A stretch of DNA of 64,000 bases from NCBI RefSeq assembly GCF_964340395.1, contig NC_135569.1:13123019-13187018 (forward strand), read 5' to 3'. Every line of letters starts with the position of its first letter. Within the stretch, counting starts at the first letter, position 1. The translations under genes were made by a program, and so were the position numbers. Shown here one piece after another: positions 39,721-53,749 of this stretch. Source of the DNA: Glandiceps talaboti. Taxonomy: Eukaryota > Hemichordata > Enteropneusta > Spengelidae. A model generated the notes under the pieces. It did not search any database, was not told the DNA's origin, and worked only from the letters and a program-made list of their open reading frames with translations.

Positions 39721-42700
39721 CTAAGCATATATGCTAATAGTGAAGAAATTTTGTGTCAATGTTAAGTCTTCGACGTTTTTAAAATCGCTCGTAGAATTCT
39801 TCAGGCACTTACTAATAATCAGATTGTTGTTATTTTATTAAGAATGTAATTTCAGATACTTAGGTGTTAGTTGTGTTGATTGAATTTGACGTAATCATTC
39901 ACATTTACGGTTTATATCATTTTTATTCTATGCTTTTCCAGAAATCGCGTTTTTTTTATCGCCGGGATTCGGAAATTAATCTAGTAAAATGCTATGTTAT
40001 TAAGCTAACACTTTATAGAGCTGTCAATAACAGTCAGAAATTAATTAATTAACTGTTATTCTAATTGGTTACGGTGTTGTCAACTCGAATACAGCAATTT
40101 TATTAACTTATTTGCATACAGATTAGTTGGTCGACTGTGAAATTGTTTTTACAAATTAAAGACTTACATAGTTCCATTCTGGCCCTCCTGTGCTTCTGAC
40201 GTCATCACATCTTTCAAGTCCAAGTTAGACTCACAGAGAAATAATCCTAGTTTAAAACATCACCTTGTGGGAGACGTCATTGTTTTTGACAACATATCGT
40301 GACGCCACACTCTTTGTTGTCGTCTACAGTAAGGTTACAGAATGTAGTTACAAACTTATCGACAATATTTATAACACCTAGAGTAAAAACGTAACAGAAG
40401 ACATATTTACTCCCCGTCGGTAGCGTACAACTCAATTTTCGTGGACATTCAACATAGTGCAAGCGTTCCCAGACACCTGTTGCGCCATCTTAATTGCAGA
40501 GAACACCGACATTCACATTTTCCGAGTCAGTCTTTTTTTCCAGAATGTTGAATATTTTTTAGAGTAATTTTGAAACGTGCTTTTATGTTACACGTAGCCA
40601 TATGTAACTTAACGTCATACGCTATTGAAATTACGACTGAAAATTGATAAGAAAGTGCACATCTAATGAGACGTCGTGTTGACACAATTATTTTCAACAA
40701 ACAAAATTCTGTTGATAGCAAGTAACTACAGGTGGTTTCCTTAATTGATATTGTTCAGCAGAATTTTCTACTAACTTAAGTAGTTTGAGTTGTTAGAAGC
40801 TGTAGATACTCGAGTCAAAAAATCAACTAAGGAGTAAATCATTGAAAAGACGACCATACCCTCGCTGAATGAGTTATGCACCTCGCATTCAGTCGAAAGT
40901 TAATATTCCGAGACGAAGCATTCCCGATGTAAGTAAAATCATGGACGTTCTCATATTGTAATGACCGCATTTTCACTTATAGTTGATGTAAAATTTGAAG
41001 AAAAAAAATTATTTGTGAATCTAGCAAAGCCTTTACCTAAATTAGCAGCCATTGTTGCAAGCTTACTATTCAGAATGCATCTATATTCAAAGTTGAGGTG
41101 CTTTAGGGAGATTTTTCTTCTGACTTCTCCTATATCGACCTACCAAGATATCAAATCTTATATTAAAGGCCTTACGCCTCAAGAAGCAAACTAACAATAA
41201 GCCAACCGTGTCTACAATTTATACGAATTTCAGAATCATAGAAGGAACCGACAAATACGTTTACGTTCTCGTTTCATACATATTTCAACTGAATGCTACG
41301 ATCGCATATCTACCATTCCCAGTAGCAGACATTTGTGAATAGCGTGGGTACTCCAGTTTTGAACTGTTTTTATGCCGTAGTTAACCTGAATTTGATTTAC
41401 TTTCATAAACATTGGTGATTTCTTTCATTTCAAACTAAAATAAAATTGAAAGTTGCAACAAAGTCAAAGGAATTTTGGAGGCAGGCTCTCAATTAATAGC
41501 AGAGCGTTATGTAATATGAGAAATGTTGAAAGCGAGCGTAAACGAAAACGAGGTAGTTCGCTCAGATCGTATCTCAATGTACAGAAGCGTTGCAAAATCA
41601 TGACGTCCTGTTTGGTTGCACGTTTCAATTTGACCAGATATAACGTTGCAAGCATAAATTAGGCAGTTGCCATATTAAGAATAATTCTGATTTTCGAAAT
41701 GATTTTTTTTCCGAACAATGAGTGTGATGTTTTATAATCTAGATACAAGTTCCCTTGTCACTTGTGCCACAGAAGTTGTAAGTTTGGCAAGTGTCGCCAT
41801 AATTTCTTTTACAGCAAATAACACAAAAAACGTTCGAACATGTGTTACGCCTTGATTGTAGTATGTTTCGTATAAAAGGAATTGTTTCCGTTAGTATAAC
41901 ATCAGAACTGACGACCATACATGCACACTATCAAAATACCTCATATGACTTAATACGTGTAAGTTACAACACTGTGTTTTCTTCGATTTGTTATAACACT
42001 TTGCTATCTAAAACCACCACACATATTCATTTCAGCTCGCGTTATAAGAAACGTGTACAGCTATTAGACAACAGAGTAATATCAAATGTAGCGCTACTTT
42101 GCAAATGTTGCCGGTTCAATCTTTCTTCCCACAGTATTTCACTGGATAATAACTTTGAAGTCTGTATCCAGGGCAACCGACGACAGCGTGATGTTGACTG
42201 GAGATTGCAGTCGTGGAAATTGCTTCCCAAAATTGGATCGTAGCTCGAAGTCTCGCTTAACGAAGTAACCCTTACAATTTCTCAACTCATTATAGTTGCC
42301 AGAAATTGTTTCTTCTCGTAGATAATTCTTATTTATTGTGACACTTCTGGTAAATTCGTAATCTGGCATATGCCAGTCGACTCATCTATTATGCAACATT
42401 GACAATGTTGTGTCTGGAGATTTCAATAAAGGGTTTCGAGTCCGTGCCATCCTTTCACTTTTGTTAATTCAGTTTGCCAATTATTGGGAATGTACTTCGT
42501 CAACATCATCCACACTTTAAAACTGATATTTCTTCACCCACGTTCTAAATTTTCCTTTTGTTCAAATTGGCTAAATTTTGATATTTACCCAAATAGTCAC
42601 CTTAAACGTTCCTAGCATCTAAATGTCTTCAAATTATTTTAATATCATTAAAAAAAAAGTTGTACTTATATCTTTATCTCGAAGAACATAGTCCTAAAAC

Positions 42701-42997
42701 GCAATGCTGTGCAAAATTATTTATTCACAAGCTCAGCACCGTCATAGACTAAATCTCTGTATTCGGTATATTAGGCCAATACATATCTGTCAGAGCTAAA
42801 TGAATACAATTAGACGAGACGTGATCAAAATTAATAAGTTCTGTCAATCATCTGAAATGTGAAGCCAGTCAAATATTGTGTTCGTTATAACTGTCAGTCA
42901 TTATAATGTAAAATCATCATATTAAACCTACACTTGCTGCATTTGGGACATTTTCTTTCATCAAATAATCAAAGACATCTTTACTTTAAAAAATACA
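39721..42997. other. No gene recognised
   Basis: Only chance frames (for example 41842-42243) without domain content or splice support. Nothing else evident. Confidence 0.5.
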
Positions 42998-43375
42998 TGA
43001 CAGACAGCCAGACACAGACAGACAGACAGACAGGCAGGCAGGCAGGCAGGCAGGCAGACAGGCATACATACATACATACATACATACATACATACATACA
43101 TACATACATACATACATACATGCATACATGCATACATACATGCATACATACATACATACATACATACATACATGCATACATGCATACATACATACATACA
43201 TACATACATACATACATACATACATACAATGTACATACATACATACATACATACATACATACACACGCACGCACGCACGCACGCACAGACAGACAGACAG
43301 ACAGACATACATACATACATACATACATACATACATACATACATACATACATACATACATACAGACAGACATACT
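42998..43375. repeat. (GACA)n-(GGCA)n-(CATA)n compound microsatellite
   Basis: Tetranucleotide blocks GACA, GGCA, CATA (with CATG variants), GCAC, GACA and CATA again. All long frames on both strands here are repeat artefacts. Confidence 0.95.
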
Positions 43376-46300
43376 AATAGACAGTATGTAGAAATAAGGG
43401 GTTTCCATTTTGTAAAGTGAAATAGAGATGAGATATTATCCTATCATATTGACGAAATACTAATTTGAACCAAGAACTATACTTATAATCAGCTTTTCAT
43501 CTTTCAATCCATACAAAATATGCTTGTAAAATTGATACTGCTAAATGTCTAAATTGATGCAGATTTATGTACTGTAGTCACTAGTCATCTGGGGATTATC
43601 AATTTAATGCTATATACAAATTACATGAAATACGTGCGTAAGTTTACTGCCTTTAATCTACTGAACATTCAGTCAACCCGACAAACGAGAATTAGGAATA
43701 CATCATCTGAATTATTCAGTCGTATTGTATTGAATGTGATAAACATAAATTTTCAAAGTGATCTATATTTCATCGCGATAATTGGTATTTTATCCGTCAG
43801 CTGGTTCACAGCCTTGTGTGTGATTTATTCATATATTGGATTATATCGTTATGTATGGTTGGTTGGTTGGTTGGTTGGTTGGTTGGTTGGTACATCGACA
43901 AAACTCTGATGCCGTCTACATAATTCAATGCCTTTATGGTTGGTTAATTCTACTATATCATGGTGCTAGTAAAGTAATAAGTGTATCTTAACAAACGGAT
44001 TACATGGAAACGTGACGGTTTTCTTACAGTAGCTTAAACTTGAGTGATATTAATACCTTGTGTATGTATGTATTAATGTGTATGTATGTACTGGAATTGG
44101 AGTGATAGTACTTTGCTGTGAGGATTAACGACCACTGATTTTAACTTTCAGTACTCGCAATACATGTATATATCTACGCGCGTGGGTTTATATAATATTA
44201 TGTTACATTTATATATATATTATATGACGTGTGGGGGGGTGGATGTGTGTGGGGGTGTACGTGTGTGGGCATGTGAATGGGGTGTATGTATTTTTGTATG
44301 TATTTTTGTATGTATGTATGTATGTATGTATGTATGTATGTATGTATGTATGTATGTATGTATGTATGTATGTATGTATGTATGTATAACATGTATGTTT
44401 TCACATAATACCCATTAAGGCTGTCAATGATGATAAAGTGAGTATGCTATTATATCATTTTCATATTTTGTATTCAATGATAAATGGAAATAGCTATATG
44501 ATCGCAATGATATACTTTATATTATCTGAAATAGATATAAACACTTCATTGTATAATTTACCTCCACCATATTTTATTAAAGCGGCACTAACTGCTACTA
44601 GTGTGTACCTGCAATGTATGTGAGTGTGTGGGTGTATGTAAAATGTAATTGGGAATATTGAATTAAACCTTGGTTGTTCGATCAACACAACTCATGTCTT
44701 AGTCGTAGTTGGCGCACTAATCAATATGCAACATGGACGTGGATCATGTTAGAAACCCGTCACCATGGCGACGATACCATCGGTCGAAGCAATGCGGAGT
44801 TGATATGCACATCGTGCAGACCAATAATGTATTATTTACCAAGTATTTTCATCAGTGTATCGACTACACAATACGTAAATATATCAGTCGATTGTATACA
44901 CACATTAAATGACTAAAGTAGTCGTAAGTTGTGTTTTCAAATTCCATTATGCCGTAACATTACACTTCCGTCCGAATCGTGAGCATATGAAAACTTTTAA
45001 CATTTTAGCTTGACATAGCAAATGTTGTCTATCCACATTAACGTAAATGTCTTCTCGGTGGAAACTTTTTTTTGAGATCGATACACAAGCTGTGAGTACG
45101 TGACTATAGAAGGGTCCGAGGTGCAAAATAAGACTGTTGCAGTATAGTGGAACCATTTGCCGTTGAAAGCACGTGTCTACCAAAAACGCCAGGAACCTTG
45201 TTTACCGAAGTCCAGCGAAGTGGACCCACCATCCTGACGCCGTTTTGTAGTAGATTAAATTGATTATGAAAATTTATATCCCCGATACTCCGTGGTGTCG
45301 TGAAAATAGCTAGCTAGGTACGGAAATATTCACAGAAAATGCAATTGAATACCTGTAAGCACCCCGACTGTAAGCAGACGTTCCTTCGTTGAAATGTAAT
45401 GAAAATATATGATCTTGCGATAACAGTATTTCGACTTAATAATTAGGGAGTAACTATGGTCGCTCTGAAAAGGGAGTGAACCTCTTCACACGCAGGGGTC
45501 CACAATCCCAGTGGATATAATGTACAAGCTAAGATCAGAACACACTGACGTGCTGTGGTTCAAGATAAAAATTTCGTGACCTAGAAATATTTGGAGACAC
45601 AAGTGATCACCACTAGCATTGCCATGCAAGAAAGATCAAATAGCCTAAACAACGCAAAAATGCACGTCAACAGATCATTATTCATTCCGTCAAGTGTGTA
45701 CCTCCACGACAAAAATCGCTTTTAATAGCTATTCTATCGTAGTATTACAGAAATGATCTCGGGCAAATCCAACAAAAGGTTCTACTGTTTACCGTAATGA
45801 TCCCTACCCGTGGTACCCTCATGACAGCGGTTTGATAAAATACGCCATAGGCCCTGGCAGATATGTTACATGTATGTATGTTTGATGTTGCTGTGGGAGT
45901 CCGTATACAAGTGGAGTATTTTACACTGTACTCGCGCATAGCTTGCTGTGACCTTGTTTGACCCCATGTGTGAGGGAGTCATCATATACATATAATTCAC
46001 TGCTAACATAGTACACCCTGGACATAGTGTTATAACGTCGATCGCGATACTAGACCTCCGAGTCGGTAATTGTTGCCTTGATGTAGTTCTTCGACAGACC
46101 GTCTTCAAACCTTCTTCGTGAAGTCATGGGTGAGTTGATGCGATTTTTCGAGATAATTTTTTCTCAAACACATTCTGTAAAATGCGTTAATTCTTAATCC
46201 AGTGCGAAAATCGTTTAATGTTAGCTTACATGCGTCGCCCTGTCACTTTGTCGGAGTTCTGTGTAGTCAGTGGAACATAAAATCGTAGATAGCAAAGAAT

Positions 46301-47233
46301 ATTCAGTGGAATACATTTGAGTCATGACAATTCTGGAGATTCTTTGGTTTTTCGTCTGCCGAGAAGTGCGCGCGTGATTCAGGTGAACTTCACTCGTGAG
46401 TAACGTTGACAACCAAAACATGTATTTCATAGCTAGTCCGTGGACACGATGTCTGGGTCCATGAAATTAATGGCCTAGTAGAGATATGCACTACCAGATA
46501 AAACTGTTTGTTCTCTCTGCTATGTGTCATGTGATATTATTTTGCGTGAATTTTAACACAGGGAATACCATGGTGAAATGTACGGTCAACATTATTCAAT
46601 TCAGAGATTCTGTTTGAGTATTTTCCATGACAACCTTGCCCTTTTCGCATACTTCTACCCAATGATCGTGAACGTGGCCTGAAGTTGTTATCAGTGCGAC
46701 CATGGTCCCATTATGGCGTACTCGTTACATTAATTTCAGTTCGCTGAAGTTTACACCTAGAAACTTGACTGTGACTTGCGAAAACCCCTCCGCCCAAACA
46801 CACACATGAGTGTTTGTATTGTCAACCTACAGCATAGAGATATAGATATTTAAAGTCTATAGTCAGTCGATCCGTTTTAAAACCTCAAATCTATTTTCTA
46901 CGTTTTTTCTCTGGTATATGAATAGTTTGTAGCTCGGAGACTTGGCCATGGACAGGGCTCCACACTGGCTCTTCAGTGTTCTGGAGAACGACAAACATGG
47001 ACGGCCACTGAGACAGTAAAGTTTGGGCGGGATAGTTTGTATCGCCTACCAGGAATACGTTCGCAGACGCTGATCGTGAAACTCAAAATGTTAATCCGAT
47101 ATATTTTGTAGTCTAAGTTTCACTGTTATGTTTACCTTTAAATTTATCGAAGCGTTGTACAGAATATTCACCAACGACTTGAATGTAACACGAATTTTAT
47201 ACTTTTTATTTGTTGCTATAGAAATCCATTTAA
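43376..47233. other. No gene recognised; two microsatellites
   Basis: It holds (GGTT)n at 43857-43890 and (TATG)n at 44282-44388, the latter preceded by a GT/G-rich stretch. No supportable exon or RNA gene was found. Confidence 0.5.
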
Positions 47234-47400
47234 TAACTTGAAACAAAATGCCGTCTGACTCGACAAAATTCTACCAACATTGCTACAAGAAATCAATAAT
47301 TGTTATCAGATGATAAAATGTTACAGTGTAAGTAAGATTTTTGTTTAGCCAAACGATAAAATGTTGCAATTTTATCAGGACTTCTGTAGAGTCACATGAC
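47234..47400. mobile_element. Short foldback (FB) element copy
   Basis: Left terminus TAACTTGAAACAAAATGCCG then TCTGACTCGAC, one reverse monomer (CTACCAACATTGCTACA), a very short core, and forward monomers (GATAAAATGTTACAGTG, AAGTAAGATTTTTG). It is nearly a minimal inverted-repeat version of the family. Confidence 0.7.
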
Positions 47401-48669
47401 ATTCTGTCGAACTAGCCTTTATTGTACGACAGCTCGGCAAGCACGTGATTAAAATGTTGTTATCGGACAAAATAAGAACACTGCCCAGGATTTGAGTTTT
47501 ATTTCCTTTCCTCGCCTCTGTGTTTTTTGTCAGTTTGTTACAGTAAATATCCATTGAATTATCTTCTTTTGCCATAAAAAATATAGGGGTAAATTGTAAG
47601 CCATAGAATATTATAATTCTGTTCGTCTGTCCCTCCGCTGACATCACCCACCTATTAAGAAAATTCAGAATAGACATTGCCTCTATTTGAAGATGCGCCT
47701 CACGTGTCTGTCAGACATTTACCGCTTCTAGCTGGTTTTTTCTTCTAAGAGGGAATCGTAATACATTTGATTAGTTGACTTGGATTGAAAGTAACCATTT
47801 GGAATTCCTTTTATGGTGAGTCTGAGTAGAGTCTGAAATTAGATTTACTGACGTGTGTAGAAAATATTTACAAATTAGAAGATGTACGAGTTGTATTTAG
47901 ACATAAAAAAAAACACTCAAATTTACCTTGGGAGTTTATTCACCTGTCCTTCAACACAATATTCAACGGATACAGTGGGGAATTTGACGACTCTTTCTTT
48001 ATATTTTCTGTTAAAAATCTATTGTCATCAGGTATGTATTGAGGGATGATTTAGTATTAATCCGGTAGTTGTCGAGATCAAACCTCACGATATAGCCAGC
48101 GGAGTGACATCAACACCGAAAGAGGCTAGTAGGCGTCACTGTACATTTGTTTTAACTTTAGCAGTTTATTACGTGCACTGAGTTTGAAGCAGCCGACAGC
48201 ATTACATGTAAAACTAACAAATTACACTTCACAGCATTTACTTGAAAGCACAGCTCACCAAATGGTTCAGAATTTATGGTACAATATTGCCTAATATATA
48301 ATGTGTGACGTCACTGCTATCACTTCATTCATACAGTTTGCTAGAGTGAGAGGTTGCGTCGATATTAGCAACATACAAAGTAGTTGCAACCATAGAAATC
48401 ATGGTTCTCGCCAGAGGTACTCAATACCAACTTCAAGTTTGACTTACATTTCGATCCTCTACAGTACTGTTTAAAATGTCGTTACCATAGCAACAAGTGG
48501 GTCTTATAACTAAAGATTTTCCGATGCAGGCTCGTTCCCTTTCGTATAAGACATACGTTTACAGTTTATATTTTCGGGTACGGACCTGATATTCTGACAA
48601 TAAAATCATAATGAACACGTCACGAGAGTATTACTAAGTAAACATATATAGGTAGTTTTCTTATTCATA

Positions 48670-49080
48670 AGATAACATTATATCAGTGGGTTGTTACATT
48701 GTAAACGAGTTGGCGGCGATATGGTCAGATAGTAGTATTTTACGAAAAGAAACAGTAACAATGTAAGAAGAATGTTTTGTCGAGACAGACTATGAAATGT
48801 AGCAATGTTAGTAAGATTTTGTCTAGTCAGATAATAAAATGTAGCAATGTTAGCCAGACAGTGAAATGTAGCAATTATAGTAATATTTTTGTTTAGCCAG
48901 ACGATAAAATGTAACCGTGTTAGTAAGATTTTGTCTAGCGATATGATAAAATGTAGCAAATTAGTAAGAAGTTTATTTAGCCGGACATTGAAATGTAAGA
49001 TTTTTGTCTAGCCGGACTATGAAATGTAGCAATGTTAGTAAGATTCTTTGTTGAACCAGGCAACGCTCTGGTTCAGACGA
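48670..49080. mobile_element. Foldback (FB) element copy with long right arm
   Basis: A core with GGTTGTTACATTGTAAA is followed by about six forward monomers at 48770-49055 (AAATGTAGCAATGTTAGTAA repeated; GTCTAGCCAGACGATAAAAT variants). The right end GAACCAGGCAACGCTCTGGT resembles the reverse complement of the family terminus. The left arm is not evident. Confidence 0.75.
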
Positions 49081-52000
49081 CACGGCATTCATTGTGTATT
49101 TGTAAAAGCGTGTCTGCTGCATTCAGAAGTTGACCACTTGGGGGAAAGTGAACAGTACAAGATACTGACGTTGTATCGACTCGAACAAAGCAGTTCTCTG
49201 TCTGCACACAATTGAAATACTCTAGATTGACAGAAGTTTCGACTACTTTTGCTTTAAAATTGATAATTAAGTCATAGTTTCGTGGCATTCAAATGTAACC
49301 ATAGTAACAAAGAAAACGGTAACGTTATAGACTTTGATCACTTGAGGAAAAGGATTATTTTCTGCCCTTAAACACGCATATATTATAATAAAATATATTT
49401 GTATCAAGTAATTCTGTGAGATATAGGTAACTCAGGCTATAAGTCTGTAGTGTAGTTACATACAATGGACGAGTTATGTTTACAGGACTGGTTACTTCAT
49501 GAACAATAAACAACATTTTATTTTGAGTAATTTGAAGCAGGGCGATTATGTAGTGGAATGTCAAATCAAGTGAACGTTATTAACCTGGTTCCATGCCTGG
49601 CCAACTGTTTATGATATGAGGGGGTGTAAAATGTCCGGTAGCAGAGCTTAAGTTCCGAGTCAGCCGAACATATAGTGTTTGTGTACATGTGTGTGGGGGA
49701 TGGGGGGGGGGGGCACGAAATAGTATGTATTAATACCGCAAACTTTCATGCCACACAAATAACAAGTCTGGCAGGCAAAATTTGTGCAGCGCGTAGCCCT
49801 ATCACGGTTATCGTGTTATTTACAGACTGAGTTCATTATTCTTGTGCTCTAGTGGGATTACATTTTTTTATTGAAAAATGCTAATTGAATCACTTTTGCG
49901 ACATAATTTTGAATTAAATGTACATATAAGCACATTATACACGATTCCAGTCTAAAATAAGGTTTATATGTGAAGGAAACTTTTTCATCATATGTTTTTA
50001 GAAAAGCCAAATTTTATCAACATGTGACTGGATAAATATGCTTGTTACGTCACGTCACGTGGTCTCAAGCGTTAGATCTGTTGGTAACACTTTCATGATC
50101 TCGCCCAAGATATGGACATAAATCTCCTATTAAAGAAATTCTGACCGTCTGATCAAATAATCAGAGCGGCAAAATCGTATATTTAGTTTTTTTTTCATGT
50201 TGTGGAACTTAGAATTTATCATTGTGTTGGATTCTGACGTAAGCCGGGCGGATGTCTGTCACGCAAGATATCGTCAGATCTCGTAAGAAATTCTGAACAT
50301 ACTTGTACTTTCCATGATCACTTATTTACACAGATTCGCAGTAGGAGAGCTTTGCTTGGTCATATTTGAGTCGAGTTGGTCTCAGTTTTGTTGAAGGTCA
50401 GTGTACAGTTGTCTTCCAGTTGGTCTCCTCTCTCGGATGTTGGAATGCATACAAGAATGTAGCACCAATGATATCAGATGTAGGCTACTCGTTACTTTGT
50501 GATGACTTGTTGGATCCTCAGTTCAAAAGTTATTTAAATAATTATTATTGCGGTTAAAACGTAAGATGATCCCCATTTCCTGAAAAAAAATGTGTTGGCT
50601 GATTACATTCGACTGTCTATCCCATTGTACAACATTAGAACAGCCAGATTTAACCCAGGCTTGAAATACATGTACGGGTACATGCATGTATAATTTTTTT
50701 AAATGTAATTTTCATTTTTGAACACAAACACGTCTGCAAGTCGATTTGTGACTAGAAGTGAGCAAACCATCACATTATATCAGTGACATATACGCACGCG
50801 CACTTTTTCTATGATCATGATGTCAATGGCAATTTATGGGTATACCCAAAAATTACTTCAATATTCATTTCGTTTTCCTCAATGTAGTGCCTGCCACAGA
50901 TTTCGCAGTTAGTCATGATCGTTAAACTGTATTGCAGTAAGTAGCATAACACAAATGTTTCTACACGTGAAAGAAAGACAACACAGAAATGCGTTCAGGT
51001 GTGGACTATGTCCCCTTTAATTAAGTAACTTTGGTGATCACTATCGAGAATATTTATGTAATCGATAAAGTGGACGTGTTCTGAGTTAATTGTATCGATG
51101 AGTTACAGTCTGTTTGTGACTTAAAAGGGCAAAGTTTTAAAACATTATGGCTGCCATAATTCTCATTTATATTGTAAATTTGTAAAGTGCAACTGTTGAA
51201 ATTGTCAAACACTCCCGCCGTATGTTTCTCTGACGTTTATGTACTTACCATTTCCTCGAAGCATCAATAAAATAGTTGACCCGCCCGTGGCAGTGATAAT
51301 AAAAATCTCCCTAGTTCGTGAGACTATGCACCTTTATTTCCCCGAGCTATGATATTTTAAACCGATAGCCTTAAACTCTGACATTTTCGTATGTGATTGT
51401 ATAGACAATACGAGTGAGGGAGAGAATGAGAGAAGGGTGCGTGAATTTAGAAAGACCAGTTGAGGCGAAATAGTGAGGGAAATGTCTTGTGTCTTTTTTC
51501 GGCAGGAGTACTTATTATGACATAAACATGACAATTGCGTTAATGTGACAAGAAGGCCATTCTTAAAAAGGTTTCCTAAATTTGAAAAAAAAATATGGGA
51601 AGAATTCATTATTGAGTGTGGTTTTATGGTGGCTTCCTCTTTCTTCCTCTTTTTTGAGACGCTCGTGTAGAGTAACTCGTTTGTATTGAGATAGCATAGA
51701 CAGGTTCTCGATTTCTTTCTTTTCAAAATTGTCGACAACTATTGGTCCAACATATTTTCACATAACAGGTTTAATGAGAATGAATATCAACAACCATAAA
51801 CATGTAAAGATTATTTAACATCGGATCCAAAGTGTACACTAATTATGTGTATACATCTGACATACATAAATGGGTGTAAAAACGGTTGTAAACGTAGTAT
51901 GCTTCATCGAGGACTATAAACATAGTATGCTTCACCGAGGACTCCAAACGTAGTATGCTTCATCGAGGACTCTAAGTTATAAACACAATAAACATAAATA

Positions 52001-52732
52001 CTGACGACTAAACACTTCAACAAGGGCCCAAACAACAGCACAGCAAACATCTATTTAGATTCAAGAATAAAAAAAAATCAACAAATATACACCATTGTTA
52101 TTTTTTTATGTCTGATGCCTTCTTTATTAAGAATTATTTTCATTAGAATTCTACGCACGCGCACAGTGCAGCTTTTCATTTTGAAGTCATATCTTATGTG
52201 TCGTGTAGTTATACATTTTCGTTGTAAGATAAAAAAAATCAATAAACATCCAGAATTTTTCGATCAGAGTATATTTTTGAGCATTTGAAAATACCTGCTG
52301 AGACTTTACCTGAAATTCCTTGACCCTTCTTAACAAGAAATAAGACAAGAAGCGAAAACGTAAATACATCCCGGGGGGACGGGATTACTCGACACGTGAA
52401 ATTGTTCTGTTGTGTTCAATACATTGGAGAATTATCGACCGTATAAGTTACTGCTGGCCTGACTTACCTTTATAAGTGAGTTGTTATTATACTGTAAAGT
52501 TGACAACAGAAGTAATGAAAACGGAAATAATGGCGAGAATATTTTAGCACTGAGAGTAAAAACGGAAACTAACCGACGTGCTAATAAATGAAACGTTTAT
52601 ATTTTGATCGATACTTATTTTCTCGTTTAATAACGTATATGGATATTGGTATATGACAGGATTCACACTAATGACGTCACGTGTAACATGTATTTGACGT
52701 GTAAAAATATTCATCCTTTGTACAATAGCTAA
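49081..52732. other. No gene recognised; one short tandem repeat
   Basis: A G12 run lies near 49702-49713. A 28-bp unit (core GTAGTATGCTTCATCGAGGA) repeats three times at about 51889-51973. The 51334-51738 frame on the - strand has no support. Confidence 0.5.
51889..51973. repeat. 28-bp minisatellite, three copies
   Basis: AGTATGCTTCATCGAGGACT begins at about 51896, 51924 and 51952 with one or two substitutions per unit. Confidence 0.9.
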
Positions 52733-53040
52733 TAGTTAGCTTGACAGAGTGTCGTCTGCTACAACAAACATTTTACCAACATCGTTACTTTTCTATCGTC
52801 TGGATCAACAAAAAGTTTACCAACAACGCTACATTTTATCGTCTGAACCGACAAAAATATTACAAACACTACTGTTACATTTTATCGTCTCGATCGACAG
52901 AAATTTTACCAACATTGCTACATTTCTCTAGATCTGTTTCAAATACTTTTAGGTAATCCACAATTTCATAAGCGTCTGACACAAAATGTAACAATTCTAC
53001 CTCGGCTCTAACGACAGAAATGTAGCTTTATATCTCAGAT
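52733..53040. mobile_element. Foldback (FB) element copy with long left arm
   Basis: Left terminus TTAGCTTGACAGAGTGTCGT, then four reverse monomers at about 52760-52925 (TTTTACCAACATCGTTAC, ACGCTACATTTTATCGTCTG, AACATTGCTACATTTCTC). The right part is short and diverged (GACAGAAATGTAGC). Confidence 0.75.
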
Positions 53041-53735
53041 TTTCATCCAGTCAGAACACGTTCTGTTTCTGGTCAACTGAATTTTATACAAATATTATAA
53101 TTTCAGACACCATTGTCAATACGATTGAAGACACGCAAGTGCGTATAAAACATTTATATTACATACGCCACATTTCGATTTGATACGTCTATGGTATACT
53201 ATATGAAAGAGCGTTCCACTATCGGTTGTCCATCTAGTATGTTGTATATAACATATGTAAATAAGGGTTATGATAATATGATATATGATATACATATTAT
53301 GTAAATAAAGGTGTTAGAAAATATATGCCTTCATACAATATATACACTTTGTACGTGTGTAAACCTAACCACCGTGACTCAACAAATTTAATATGAAATC
53401 ATGTTGATCACTGTGGGTGATAAAAATCAAAGTATAGTATTCGGTTTGGTCTTTTGTATGGGTTTCTTAGACACACTGTAAAGATACAGGAATGGTAACA
53501 ATTTAGAAAACAAAAACGAATAGAGACTGAGATTTTTTACTTCAAATAAAGGGTACGCTTTCAATCCCAGCTTCTCGCATTTATTGTTATATTATCAATG
53601 GACTGATTACATAGGCTTATTCTTTTATTCTGGAGAAACCTTTTATATCGCTCTGTCAGGCAACTGTTTTCACGCCTACATTTTAATCCTAAGCTAAACC
53701 TGGTCTTTAAAACCGTATTTTTTGTTTGCTTGTAG
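53041..53735. other. Upstream flank of the 435-codon gene, ending in a 3' splice site
   Basis: No upstream coding exon is visible. TTTTTTGTTTGCTTGTAG at 53718-53735 is a strong splice acceptor 14 bases before the start codon, so the transcript probably begins in one or more upstream non-coding exons that I cannot place. Confidence 0.6.
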
Positions 53736-53749
53736 GTAAAACCACCTAA

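Noticed and set aside
41842-42243. 133-codon + strand frame
   Set aside because: No domain, no signal or splice partner, and the complementary strand is equally open; length is within chance for this AT content.
51334-51738. 134-codon - strand frame
   Set aside because: Low-complexity Ser/Leu/Lys-rich translation of AT-rich DNA with no homologous motif or gene-like context.
52741-52956. Frames with repeated TFYHRHYFSIV / HFIVWL segments (also 39419-39700, 48678-48959, 60456-60710)
   Set aside because: They are translations of the ~43-bp foldback monomers, not a protein repeat family.
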